Positions 27,766 to 35,785 of a stretch of 64,000 nt of DNA are shown piece after piece (positions within the stretch are counted from its first letter, which is position 1; every line of letters begins with the position of its first letter). Position numbers and translations under genes: made by a program. The DNA is from Streptomyces sp. NBC_00178. Its GTDB lineage: Bacteria; Actinomycetota; Actinomycetes; Streptomycetales; Streptomycetaceae. Location: NCBI RefSeq assembly GCF_036206005.1, contig NZ_CP108143.1, positions 3,362,001 through 3,426,000 on the forward strand, written 5' to 3'. The notes beneath the pieces were generated by a model. That model searched no databases and was not told where the DNA came from. It worked only from the letters and a program-made list of their open reading frames with translations.

Positions 27766-28320
27766 TCAGCTCCTGCCCGGGGAACCCGCCTCCTGGGCGA
27801 CCAGATCGAGGGCCTTCCGGCCGTCCAGCGACTCGCGGAGGATGTCGGCGTGGCCCGCGTGGCGGGCGATCTCCTCGACCAGGTGGACCAGGAGCCAGCG
27901 CATGGAGCAGCGCTCGTTCTCCGGGTACCAGGGTGCGGGCGGCAGCGGGAAGGTGTCGTTCATGTCGCCGACCTCGTGGTGGATGAAGGTCTCGGTCTCC
28001 GAGGCGACCTTCTTCCAGAACTCGAGCATCCCGGGCACGGTCTCGTCGCCGACGAGGCGGAAGCCGTCGGCCCAGGTGGTCTCGTCCCGCTGCCGGTCGT
28101 TGGGGCGCCGCTGTGCCAACCGCAGCCAGTTCAGCTCCGTCTCGGCTGCATGCTTGAGCAGCCCGGACAGGGAGAAGTCGCTGACCGAGGGACGGCTCGC
28201 CGCCTGTTCCTCCGTGAGTCCGAGCACGGACCGGCGGATCGCGCCGCGCTGCGCCTCGACGAAGGCGAGGAGCATGCCCCGCTCGTCTCCGGGGTCGCCT
28301 GCGGGAACGTGCGTGACCAT
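27766..28320 (-). CDS. DinB-superfamily (DUF664) protein
   Basis: 184 residues. It is a four-helix bundle with conserved histidines that form a metal site in this superfamily: LLKHAAETELNWLRL and WLLVHLVEEIARHAGHADILRESL. Related proteins include mycothiol- and bacillithiol-dependent S-transferases and maleylpyruvate isomerase. A thiol-transfer role is therefore plausible in a mycothiol-using actinomycete, but unproven. The PadR gene follows after 18 bases. Confidence 0.88.
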   Translation of the reverse strand: MVTHVPAGDPGDERGMLLAFVEAQRGAIRRSVLGLTEEQAASRPSVSDFSLSGLLKHAAETELNWLRLAQRRPNDRQRDETTWADGFRLVGDETVPGMLEFWKKVASETETFIHHEVGDMNDTFPLPPAPWYPENERCSMRWLLVHLVEEIARHAGHADILRESLDGRKALDLVAQEAGSPGRS

Positions 28321-28404
28321 GCTGCCTGCCTTCGGTCGTACGTGACGGTGTGCCCCGCCAACGTACGGAACCCGGGGGCCGGATCCGCTCCCCGGCCGCG
28401 GGTG

Positions 28405-29862
28405 TCAGAAGGGAAAGACTGTTCGCCCGTGCTGCACCGAGATCCACTGCTGGGTGGTGAAGGCCTCCACCGCGGCCTCGCCGTTCAGGCGTCCCATGCC
28501 CGGCCTCTTCTCGCCCCCGAGCGCGACGAGTGGATCGTCCTGCACGGTGGGTCCGTTGACGTGGAACATGCCGCAGGTGATGCGCCGGGCGAACCGCACG
28601 CCGCGTTCGGCGTCCGCCGTGTGCACGGCGCCGCTCAGCCCGTACGGGCTGTCGTTGACGATGCGTACGGCGTCGTCCTCGCCGTCGAACGGCACCAGCA
28701 GGGCCACGGGGCCGAAGATCTCCTGCTCCAGGAGCGGTGAGCCCTCGGGCAGTCCGGTCAGCACGGTCGGTTCGACGAGTGTGCCGCGGGTGCGGCCGCG
28801 CACGAGAGCCGTGGCCCCCTCGGCGAGAGCGCCGTCGACCAGCGCCGTCAGCGCGTCCGCCTGGAACTCGCTGATGACCGGCCCGATCCGGGTGCCCGGA
28901 TCGCGCGGATCGCCCACCTCCAGGGCGGACACCTCGGCCGTGAGAAGCGCCGAGAACTCCGCCTCCACGGACCTGTCGACCAGGATGCGGTCGGCGGCCA
29001 TGCCCACCTGCCCCTGGAACAGGAAGCGGCTGAAGACGGCTGCCCGGACCGCGTGGCCGAGGTCGGCGTCCTCCAGGACGACCAGTGCGCTGTTGCCGCT
29101 GAGTTCGAGCACGGTCCTCTTGAAGAGCCCCGCCGCGGTGGCGGCGATGTGCCGGCCGACCCGGTCGGAGCCGGTGAAGGCGATCACCTTGGGCACGGGG
29201 TGCTCGATGAACGTGTCGCCGATCTCGGCGCTGTCGGTGATGAGGACGTTGAGGAGGCCTGCGGGCAGCCCGGCGTCCTCGAAGATGCGGGCGACCAGCG
29301 CCCCCCCGGCTATCGGGGCGTTCTGGTGGGGTTTGACGACGACCGCGTTCCCCAGGGCCAGTGCGGGGGCCACGGTCTTCATCGTCACCAGGAAGGGGAA
29401 GTCGAAGGCGCTGATCACGCCCACGACCCCGACGGGCAGCCGGTGGACGCGGTTCTCCTTGCCGTCCGCCAGGGAGGGCAGCAGCCGGCCGGAGGGGCGG
29501 AGCGCCTGCCCGGCCGCCTCGTGCAGGAACTCCTGCGCGAGGCGCACCTCGTACTCGGCGCGGTGACGGGTGCCGCCGAGCTCGTCGATGATCAGCTCGG
29601 CTATGTCGTCGGCGCGTTCCGCGACGAGCCGGGCGGCTTTCTCGAGAACGTCGCGCCGCCCATAGGGACTGGCACCGGCCCATTCGACTTGCGCGCGTTC
29701 CGCGGCTCGGTAGGCGCGGTCGACTTCCGCCGCTGTCGCCACGGTGACGGAACAGAGCTTTTCGCCGTTGAAGGGATTGAAATCAATGATGTCCCACGCA
29801 CCGCCACCGGTCAGCCACTCGCCGTCGATGTACTGGTGGGCCAGTTCACTGAAGTAGGACAT
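28405..29862 (-). CDS. Aldehyde dehydrogenase superfamily protein lacking the catalytic cysteine
   Basis: 485 residues from the ATG at 29862 with GAGGG upstream; a GTG at 29874 would add four. The full family fold is present: VGVISAFDFPFLVTMKTVAPALALGNAVVVKPHQNAP, nucleotide motif FTGSDRVGRHIA, general-base Glu253 in VLELSGNSAL, EIFGPVALLVPFD and the C-terminal FHVNGPTV. The closest named subfamily is benzaldehyde/vanillin dehydrogenase. The nucleophile position, exactly 34 residues after Glu253, is Gly287 (GQVGMAADR instead of GQxCxxxxR). The codon is GGC at 29002-29004 read on the minus strand. Normal dehydrogenase activity is not expected unless this is a sequencing error. Confidence 0.9.
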   Translation of the reverse strand: MSYFSELAHQYIDGEWLTGGGAWDIIDFNPFNGEKLCSVTVATAAEVDRAYRAAERAQVEWAGASPYGRRDVLEKAARLVAERADDIAELIIDELGGTRHRAEYEVRLAQEFLHEAAGQALRPSGRLLPSLADGKENRVHRLPVGVVGVISAFDFPFLVTMKTVAPALALGNAVVVKPHQNAPIAGGALVARIFEDAGLPAGLLNVLITDSAEIGDTFIEHPVPKVIAFTGSDRVGRHIAATAAGLFKRTVLELSGNSALVVLEDADLGHAVRAAVFSRFLFQGQVGMAADRILVDRSVEAEFSALLTAEVSALEVGDPRDPGTRIGPVISEFQADALTALVDGALAEGATALVRGRTRGTLVEPTVLTGLPEGSPLLEQEIFGPVALLVPFDGEDDAVRIVNDSPYGLSGAVHTADAERGVRFARRITCGMFHVNGPTVQDDPLVALGGEKRPGMGRLNGEAAVEAFTTQQWISVQHGRTVFPF

Positions 29863-29916
29863 GCAATCCCTCACTGCAGGCGCCGACTCCTGTCAGTTCG
29901 TCATCGTACTGGCGAT

Positions 29917-30780
29917 TCACGTCAGTTGAAGGAGTCCCCGGAGAAGATCCCGGCTCTCCTCCGCACCCGGGCTGTCCTCGTGGAGCCGCGTCATGGCCTT
30001 TTCGTACTGGGCGACTTCTTCGGGCTTGTCCAGATAGAGGGCACTTGTCAGCTGTTCCAGATACACGATGTCCGACAGATCGGATTCCGGAAAACGCAGC
30101 ATGGTGAATGCCCCGCTCTCGCCGGCATGGCCGCCGAAACTGAACGGCATCACCTGGAGAGTGATGTTCGGCTGCTCGGACATGTCGATCAGGTGCCGCA
30201 ATTGCGCACGCATCACTTCACGGCCCCCGTAGGGGCGGCGCAGGGCCGCCTCGTCGAGCACGGCGTGGAAGCGGGGGGCACGCTCCGAGACGAGCGCCTT
30301 CTGGCGCGCCAGTCGCAGCGCGACCCTGCGGTCGATCTCGGCCGGCGGGGCTCCGGGCATTCCGCGCGCGACGACGGCATGGGCGTAGGCCTCGGTCTGC
30401 AGCAGTCCGTGGACGAACTGCACCTCGTAGATCCGGATGAGCGAGGCCGCCCCCTCCAGACCGATGTATGTCTGGAACCAGCCGGGCAGCACGTCGCCGT
30501 AACTGTGCCACCAGCCCGCCACGTTGGCCTCACGCGCCAGACTGAGCAGGGAGTCCCGCTCCGCCTCGTCCGTGACTCCGTACAGCGTGAGCAGGTCCTC
30601 GACGTCCCTGGCCTTGAAGCTCACCCGTCCCAACTCCATGCGGCTGATCTTCGATTCGGAGGCGCGGATCGAGTAGCCGGCCGCCTCACGCGTGATGCCG
30701 CGCGACTCGCGCAGGCGCCTGAGCTGTGAGCCCAGCAGGATGCGCCGCACCACAGAACCACTCGACTCGCCTGCCGACAC
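29917..30780 (-). CDS. WhiJ-like XRE-family regulator with DUF5753
   Basis: 287 residues from a GTG at 30780, with GGGGAGGG upstream. An N-terminal helix-turn-helix (about 14-70; QLRRLRESRGITREAAGYSIRASESKISRMELGR) is followed by the DUF5753 sensor-like domain (about 95-280; WFQTYIGLEGAASLIRIYEVQFVHGLLQTEAYA). This architecture is confined to actinomycetes. Its genes typically sit beside DUF397 genes (small BldB-like partners) and ATP-binding anti-sigma-like genes, as here. Such systems affect sporulation and antibiotic timing. It is divergent from the ATP-binding gene at 31119 and probably binds the shared element at 30970 and 32130. Confidence 0.92.
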   Translation of the reverse strand: MSAGESSGSVVRRILLGSQLRRLRESRGITREAAGYSIRASESKISRMELGRVSFKARDVEDLLTLYGVTDEAERDSLLSLAREANVAGWWHSYGDVLPGWFQTYIGLEGAASLIRIYEVQFVHGLLQTEAYAHAVVARGMPGAPPAEIDRRVALRLARQKALVSERAPRFHAVLDEAALRRPYGGREVMRAQLRHLIDMSEQPNITLQVMPFSFGGHAGESGAFTMLRFPESDLSDIVYLEQLTSALYLDKPEEVAQYEKAMTRLHEDSPGAEESRDLLRGLLQLT

Positions 30781-31118
30781 TGGCTTCCGACCCTCCCCAT
30801 CGCTTCCCGTGCACCGGAGCTCCCCCGAACCCCGGAGCCGGATTCTGCCACCAAAACGCTTCAGCCCGTACTCATTCGATTACAGAGATGGCAAGGCTTT
30901 CCGAAAACCCCGGAACCGGGAAGCGGAAGAAATGAGTCAGAACCGTCACGCTACCGGGCACGTCCGGCGCGTGCACGTGCATCTGCCCTTGCATCTGCCG
31001 TGCGCATTGGGAACCATGGTCCTCGCGCACCTGCGTGCTCGTTCGTGTTGTGCCGCTGTACCCGCAGTGCCCGCTACAAGCAGTGTCGCTACAGCCGCGA
31101 ATCCTGGGAGTGCCTCGC
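30781..31118. promoter_or_regulatory. Divergent control region of the WhiJ-like island
   Basis: 338 bases separate the starts of the HTH gene (minus) and the ATP-binding gene (plus). It is less GC-rich than its surroundings around 30850-30940 (for example CATTCGATTACAGAGATGG), where promoters are expected. It holds operator copy 1 at 30970-30999. An open frame from an ATG at 30933 crosses it but has no coding support. Confidence 0.6.
30970..30999 (+). promoter_or_regulatory. Putative operator copy 1, upstream of the ATP-binding gene
   Basis: A 17-base element, CGTGCACGTGCATCTGC (30970-30986), contains the palindrome TGCACGTGCA. It is followed by a second half-site so that TGCATCTGCC occurs twice with a 12-base period (30978 and 30990). 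It lies 132 bases upstream of the start at 31119. The same 17 bases recur at 32130-32146 in the matching orientation relative to the DUF397 gene. Confidence 0.65.
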
Positions 31119-31682
31119 ATGGGGACGAATGGATCGACGATGCTCGAGCCGTTACGGCAGGGGCTTCCACCCATCGACCCCTCGGCGGTCGCGGGATCGG
31201 CCTCCTGCTCGCTGCCGGCCCGGTACGAAGCTGTGGGCGGCGCACGGAAGTTCACCCGTACGACACTGACCTCGTGGGACCTGGGCGACCGCTTCGACGA
31301 CGTCGCCCTGGTCGTGTCCGAGCTGGTCACCAACGCCCTCCGGCACGGTCTGCCGGACGAAGCGGCGCCGAGGCACCAGGACTCCTCCGTGCGTCTGCAC
31401 CTCATGCGCTGGACCTCACGGCTGGTGTGCGCGGTGCGCGACCCGAGCGAGGCGAGTCCTGTCGCGGGCGAGGCACCCGATTCCGCCGAGTCCGGCCGGG
31501 GGCTGTTCCTGGTGGAGTCCTTCAGCGACTGCTGGGGCTGGCACCCCTCCCCGCTCCTCGGCAAGGACACCTCGGCCGCGGCGGGCCCGCGGGGCAAAGT
31601 GGTGTGGGCGCTGTTCCGGCTGACGGACCACGCCGTACCGGCGTACCCCGTGCCGGTGGACGCCTTCCCCGACAGTCTGTAG
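31119..31682 (+). CDS. ATP-binding anti-sigma-factor-like protein (HATPase_c_2, RsbW type)
   Basis: 187 residues from the ATG at 31119, with GGGAG at 31106-31110. The GHKL ATPase domain has an N box VSELVTNALRHG, a degenerate G1 box AVRDPSEASPV and a G2-like SGRGLFLVESFSDCWGW. In this family the ATPase acts as a serine kinase or binder of an anti-sigma antagonist or sigma factor; stand-alone copies are abundant in Streptomyces beside WhiJ-like regulators. It is divergent from the DUF5753 gene and convergent with the DUF397 gene. Confidence 0.88.
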   Translation: MGTNGSTMLEPLRQGLPPIDPSAVAGSASCSLPARYEAVGGARKFTRTTLTSWDLGDRFDDVALVVSELVTNALRHGLPDEAAPRHQDSSVRLHLMRWTSRLVCAVRDPSEASPVAGEAPDSAESGRGLFLVESFSDCWGWHPSPLLGKDTSAAAGPRGKVVWALFRLTDHAVPAYPVPVDAFPDSL

Positions 31683-31811
31683 CCAGGGGGCCGGTCAGCG
31701 CCGCACGGGCGGCGCGCGCGACCACGCACCCCTCCGGCTCCGCCGGCCGCGTGCACCGCTCTCCGGGCCGTGCCGTTCCCGGGCAGGCCGCGGCGCGGCC
31801 CCGGGGTGCGG

Positions 31812-32054
31812 TCAGGCACCCGTCGCGAGATGGTCGAACTCCCCGTCCTTGACGCCCAGCAGCAGCGCCTCTATCTCGGCCGGCGTATAGACGAGCGCGG
31901 GCCCGTCGGGGTGGCGCGAGTTCCGCATCGCCACATTTCCGCCGGGCAGTTTCGCGAACTCCACGCAGGACCCCTGGGAGTTGCTGTGTCTGCTCTTCTG
32001 CCAGACGACTCCGCGGAGCTCTGTGGCCGCCATGCCGTTGTACACGTGGTGCAC
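31812..32054 (-). CDS. DUF397 (BldB/WhiJ-partner type) small protein
   Basis: 80 residues from the GTG at 32054, which has GGGGAG six bases upstream; a TTG at 32075 would add seven. It contains the DUF397 core: VVWQKSRHSNSQGSCVEFAKLPGGNVAMRNSRHPDGPALVYTPAEIEALLLGVKDGEFD. Such proteins are small acidic partners of DUF5753/HTH regulators and are thought to bind and modulate them. It completes the three-gene regulatory set with the HTH and ATP-binding genes. Operator copy 2 lies 75 bases upstream. Confidence 0.9.
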   Translation of the reverse strand: MHHVYNGMAATELRGVVWQKSRHSNSQGSCVEFAKLPGGNVAMRNSRHPDGPALVYTPAEIEALLLGVKDGEFDHLATGA

Positions 32055-32450
32055 AGGACGCTCCCCGAGTTGCAAGGTGCAAGTGTCAACTAGCTCGGAT
32101 CATAGCTGTGTTCATATGCCAATGCATGAGCAGATGCACGTGCACGGGCGGTGCGCGCGCGACTACAGCCTTTCCCTCTGATCCACTCCCCCAGGGCCCC
32201 TCTTCATCCGCCCCTATGGGAGAGAGACGAACGGCGCGCCAATTTGGCTCCCGTTTAACGGAGTTGTTCTGTCGCCACCCTCCGGGCGGGCGGGGGGATT
32301 CCAGGCTGTGAATCGGCAGGGGAAGTGCCGTCGTCCAGGATTGCGCAGTCCGGCACTCCGATCGCCGTCCTCCTGCCCGCCCCGCTCGCGTCGGACGGTT
32401 GCGACAGCGACGCCACGAAGGAAAGGATGCGGACGTGCGTGGAACAGCCC
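32055..32450. other. 396-base intergenic region upstream of the DUF397 gene
   Basis: It holds operator copy 2 (32119-32146) and a comparatively A/T-rich patch (CAATTTGGCTCCCGTTTAACGG, about 32240-32262). I recognise no gene in it. The FUSC gene ends at its far side on the same strand. Confidence 0.5.
32119..32146 (-). promoter_or_regulatory. Putative operator copy 2, upstream of the DUF397 gene
   Basis: Read on the minus strand, 32146-32130 is CGTGCACGTGCATCTGC, identical over 17 bases to copy 1. It is followed, after the same three-base gap, by TGCAT (32126-32122), so the 12-base phasing of half-sites is kept. It lies 75 bases upstream of the DUF397 start. Confidence 0.65.
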
Positions 32451-34526
32451 TCAGGGCTTCCCGGTGCCCTCCAGCGCCCGCGAGAAGTCCTCGAGGGCGT
32501 CCAGCAGCAGCAGCGCCCCGTCCCGCACGAAGGCGTCCGGCACGGGCCCCTCGGCGTCCCGGCGCCCCAGCTCGGCCCGGACAGGTTCCCAGTCGGGGAC
32601 GCGGCGCTCCCGCACCGCCTTGGCCGCCTGCTCCGTGGTGCGCCGCAGCGCCACGGCCAGCCCGGCGGCCTCCGGGACCGGGGTCGCGGAGACAGCCGGC
32701 AGATGGGCCTCCATGAGCATCGCGACGCGGCCGAACTGGGCGAGGGCGTCCTCGGCGTCCGAAGCGGCCGTACGGGAGATGCCCCGGTGCCGCACGGGTT
32801 CGTGGCGGGCCGTCTCCAGGGCCTCCTGCCACGCCACACGCGCCTCCCGGGTGGTGAGCAGGGCCGTGCGCACGTCGTCGAGGCTCCGGGAGGCGGGATC
32901 GGCGTACCGGTCGAGGACCGTGGCGGCGTACCGCCCGTCCGTGACCAGCCAGCCGGCCAGCCGGTCCCGCAGTCTCGGGGTCTCCCAGGCCGGGTAGAGG
33001 GCGTACGCCACCATCGCGAGCAGCCCGCCCACGAACGTCAGCAGGACGCGCTCCGGGACGGTCTGGGCCCAGTCGTCCCCGGCCATGCCGAGCAGGAAGA
33101 CGACGTAGGCGGAGACGCACACCTGGCTCACGGCGTAACCGGTGCGCATGAGCAGGTACATCAGTCCGGCGCTGATCACGGCGAGCGCCGCGGAGGGCCA
33201 CGCCGTCGGGTGCGCGAGCTGCACGATCCCGGTCGCGAACCCGACTCCGACGACTGTCCCGCCGAAGCGGGCCACCGAGCGGGAGTAGGTCTGCGTGAAC
33301 TCCGGGCGCATCACCATGACGGCGGTCATCGGCGCCCAGTACCCGTGGCCGAACGGCAGCACGAGGCCGATGAGATAACCCGACGCGGCCACCGCCGAGA
33401 CCCGGACCGCGTGCCGCAGGACCGTCGACCCGAGGCGCATCTCGCGTCGCATGGCCCGGTACACGACGGGGACCAGCCGCAGCAGGGTGGGACGGCGGCG
33501 GTGCGGGACGAGGGGCTCCCCCGGTGTCGTGTCGTCCGTGCCGGTGCCCTCGGCGATCTCGATGACGTCGGCGAGGAGCGAGACGAGCCGCTCGGCCGCC
33601 CGGCGCGGCGGCCCCACGAGGATCACCTCGGTGTCGGGGGACTTCAGGACGGAGAGCGCCTCCTCGTCGAGCCGGACCGCGTCGCCGTGGCGCACGGCGT
33701 CGGCCGCGGAGTCGAGCAGGGAACCGGCGGCGCCCAGGATCTCCCGCGCCCAGTAGCGTTCCGGCCCCTCCGGGGGGACACCCAGCGCCGGATCGGCGAG
33801 CGAGGCCAGGACGGGCCGCAGGCGTTCGGCGACCCCGCGCGCCCCGTGCAGCTCGGCGGGGCGGCGCCGTGCCTGGCGCGGGGTGACGGCGGCCGCACTG
33901 CGCGCCGTCATCAGCGGTACGGGGTCGAAGGGCGCCACCGGGTCGTCCCGCAGCCTGCGGGCGTAGTCGGCCTCGGCCGCGAGGGCGTCGGCGAGCGCGT
34001 CGCGCTGGGCGCCCCATCTGCGTACGGGGAACAGCACGATGAGGGCCGCCTGGACGAGTCCGCCGAGCGCCATCATCCCGGCGTGCTCCGCCGCGTCGAG
34101 GACGGACGTGGGCAGGGTGATGGTGACCAGCATGATCGCGACGTTGGAGCCCGCGATGATGCCGGCGGTGGAGCCCACCGCCCAGGTCAGGCCGGCGACG
34201 AACGTCCAGAGCACCAGCAGCGCCAGGAACAGCATGGTGTGATTGACGGTGAGGTAGCCGATGAACGTCGACACGGCCAGGCTGACCCCGGAGACGAGGG
34301 CCAGCACAGGCCGCGGGCGCCAGCTGCGCTGGAAGGTCGCGATGGCCGCCTGGAACGCTCCGAACGCCGATCCGGCGGCGATCACCGGGCCGAAGAACGC
34401 CAGGCTCAGCCCCACGACCAGGGCCAGTCCCGCGGCTCCGCGCAGAGCGATGAGCGGTTCGAGACTCTGCCGCTCGATCGTCAGGCCCGAGCGGGCGGTC
34501 TCCTTCAGCGCCCGGAGCCAGCTCAT
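32451..34526 (-). CDS. FUSC-family transporter (YccS/aromatic acid exporter type)
   Basis: 691 residues from the ATG at 34526 (MSWLRALKETARSG); the frame stays open to 34820 but only 34526 is preceded by a promoter-like TACGCT at six bases. There are two halves of about six membrane helices each (about 25-180 and 375-540). The second half carries the FUSC motif HGYWAPMTAVMVMRPEFTQTYSRSVARFGGTVVG. Cytoplasmic helical domains follow each half. Bacterial relatives export aromatic acids or other toxic organic anions, and the substrate here is unknown. Confidence 0.88.
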   Translation of the reverse strand: MSWLRALKETARSGLTIERQSLEPLIALRGAAGLALVVGLSLAFFGPVIAAGSAFGAFQAAIATFQRSWRPRPVLALVSGVSLAVSTFIGYLTVNHTMLFLALLVLWTFVAGLTWAVGSTAGIIAGSNVAIMLVTITLPTSVLDAAEHAGMMALGGLVQAALIVLFPVRRWGAQRDALADALAAEADYARRLRDDPVAPFDPVPLMTARSAAAVTPRQARRRPAELHGARGVAERLRPVLASLADPALGVPPEGPERYWAREILGAAGSLLDSAADAVRHGDAVRLDEEALSVLKSPDTEVILVGPPRRAAERLVSLLADVIEIAEGTGTDDTTPGEPLVPHRRRPTLLRLVPVVYRAMRREMRLGSTVLRHAVRVSAVAASGYLIGLVLPFGHGYWAPMTAVMVMRPEFTQTYSRSVARFGGTVVGVGFATGIVQLAHPTAWPSAALAVISAGLMYLLMRTGYAVSQVCVSAYVVFLLGMAGDDWAQTVPERVLLTFVGGLLAMVAYALYPAWETPRLRDRLAGWLVTDGRYAATVLDRYADPASRSLDDVRTALLTTREARVAWQEALETARHEPVRHRGISRTAASDAEDALAQFGRVAMLMEAHLPAVSATPVPEAAGLAVALRRTTEQAAKAVRERRVPDWEPVRAELGRRDAEGPVPDAFVRDGALLLLDALEDFSRALEGTGKP

Positions 34527-34532
34527 GGGGCG

Positions 34533-34538
34533 AGCGTA
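34533..34538 (-). promoter_or_regulatory. -10-like hexamer TACGCT, leaderless start of the FUSC gene
   Basis: On the minus strand TACGCT, six bases, then the ATG at 34526. Confidence 0.5.
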
Positions 34539-34581
34539 GCCGGATTCCACCACCAGACCGATATAAGCCGCATGACGGTTT

Positions 34582-35757
34582 CTAGCGTCGGATTTCGGGC
34601 CCTCTCCCGCCCATCCTGGCCCGGTCGGCGGCGGCTGTGCCGTGGTCCCAGCCCTCGGCGTCCGTCGCCCCGCGCAGCCGGGTCGTGGTGGTCCGCGGGA
34701 ACATCCGCTCGGCGGTGTCGGTGACGGCGACGTCCCTGGCCGCCAGGACCGGCAGCAGCGCGTCCCGTCCGCCGTCGTCGCCCTCCGGGCCGGGCCCGGC
34801 ACCGGCCGCGGCGGTGACACGGGCGGTGTCCGCCGCGAGGCGGCTGCCCAGGCGCTGGGCGTACGCCAGCAGGAAGGACTGCCGGAACGTCTTGGTCCGC
34901 TTGCGTCCCGCCGCTCGCTGCCCGGCCTCCGCCTTCGTCATCGCGGCGGTGCCCTGGACGAGCAGTGAGGTGAAGAGCAGTTCCACGGCGTCGAGGTCCG
35001 GCTCGAAGCCCACGACCGTGGTGAACCCGAGGTCGCTGTTCCACACGGCACGGCAGCGGTTCGCCGACGCGACGGAATCGAGCAGGACCGCCTTGGCACT
35101 CTCGTACGGGGCGTCGACCCCGATCCGGCGGGCGCCCGGCGTCCCGGCGGCGTGCGTCCGGGCGGCGAGGAGCGCCTCGTCGATGCTGTGCCGGGCCATC
35201 AGCTCCTGCGCCTTGGTGGTGAGCGCCTCGGCCTCCTCGGGGAAACCGGTGGCCTCCGCCTTGGCGAGCAGCGCCCGGATCCTGGTCAGCATGCGGGGCT
35301 CGCCGTGGGCGGGCGGCCGGTGCGAGGCCTCGGCCGCGGTCCCGGGGGGCGGGCCGGTCGGCTCGATGGCGGGCAGCCGCAGCAGCACCCGGTAGAGCAC
35401 GAGGATCTCCGAGGCGTAGGTGAAGCGGTCGGGCCGGTTACGGGGCACGGGGCCGGGCAGCGCGGCGACCTGGTCGGCCCAGCGCGGGGGCAGCTGCCCG
35501 TACGCGGCCGTCTCGGCCCTGATCAGCACGGCGGCCAGGGCCGCCCCGTCCTCGTCCAGCTCGCGCCGGACGGTCCGTACGACGTCCGCGGGCTGCCAGC
35601 CACGCGCCCACGCGCGGCGGACGAACTCCTCGCCCCGGCGGTGCAGCTCGTCGTCGGCGGACGGATCGGCGGCGAGGAGGGAGGCGCCGGTGTCCAGACC
35701 CGCGTCGTCGTCCGAATACAGGGCCGCGGCGCACGCCCGGTCGATCACCGATTCCAT
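34582..35757 (-). CDS. DUF2786 domain protein
   Basis: 391 residues. The DUF2786 signature lies mid-protein: MLTRIRALLAKAEATGFPEEAEALTTKAQELMARHSID. It is followed by a conserved C-terminal region (CRAVWNSDLGFTTVVGFEPDLDAVELLFTSLLVQGTAAM). A basic stretch AGQRAAGRKRTKTFRQSF resembles related phage and bacterial proteins. No function is established. There is no signal peptide or membrane segment. TACGCT stands six bases before the ATG. Confidence 0.83.
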   Translation of the reverse strand: MESVIDRACAAALYSDDDAGLDTGASLLAADPSADDELHRRGEEFVRRAWARGWQPADVVRTVRRELDEDGAALAAVLIRAETAAYGQLPPRWADQVAALPGPVPRNRPDRFTYASEILVLYRVLLRLPAIEPTGPPPGTAAEASHRPPAHGEPRMLTRIRALLAKAEATGFPEEAEALTTKAQELMARHSIDEALLAARTHAAGTPGARRIGVDAPYESAKAVLLDSVASANRCRAVWNSDLGFTTVVGFEPDLDAVELLFTSLLVQGTAAMTKAEAGQRAAGRKRTKTFRQSFLLAYAQRLGSRLAADTARVTAAAGAGPGPEGDDGGRDALLPVLAARDVAVTDTAERMFPRTTTTRLRGATDAEGWDHGTAAADRARMGGRGPEIRR

Positions 35758-35763
35758 ACGGCA

Positions 35764-35769
35764 AGCGTA
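35764..35769 (-). promoter_or_regulatory. -10-like hexamer TACGCT, leaderless start of the DUF2786 gene
   Basis: On the minus strand TACGCT, six bases, then the ATG at 35757. Confidence 0.5.
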
Positions 35770-35785
35770 GGCGGCGGGGTGCCGC

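Noticed and set aside
30933..31118. Possible His-rich leader peptide (V-H-V-H-L) at operator copy 1, with a similar V-H-V-H-L-L-M-H-W-H-M reading at copy 2
   Set aside because: The similarity follows from the shared DNA element. There is no ribosome-binding site or common stop position and no attenuator hairpin, so a protein-binding site is the simpler explanation.
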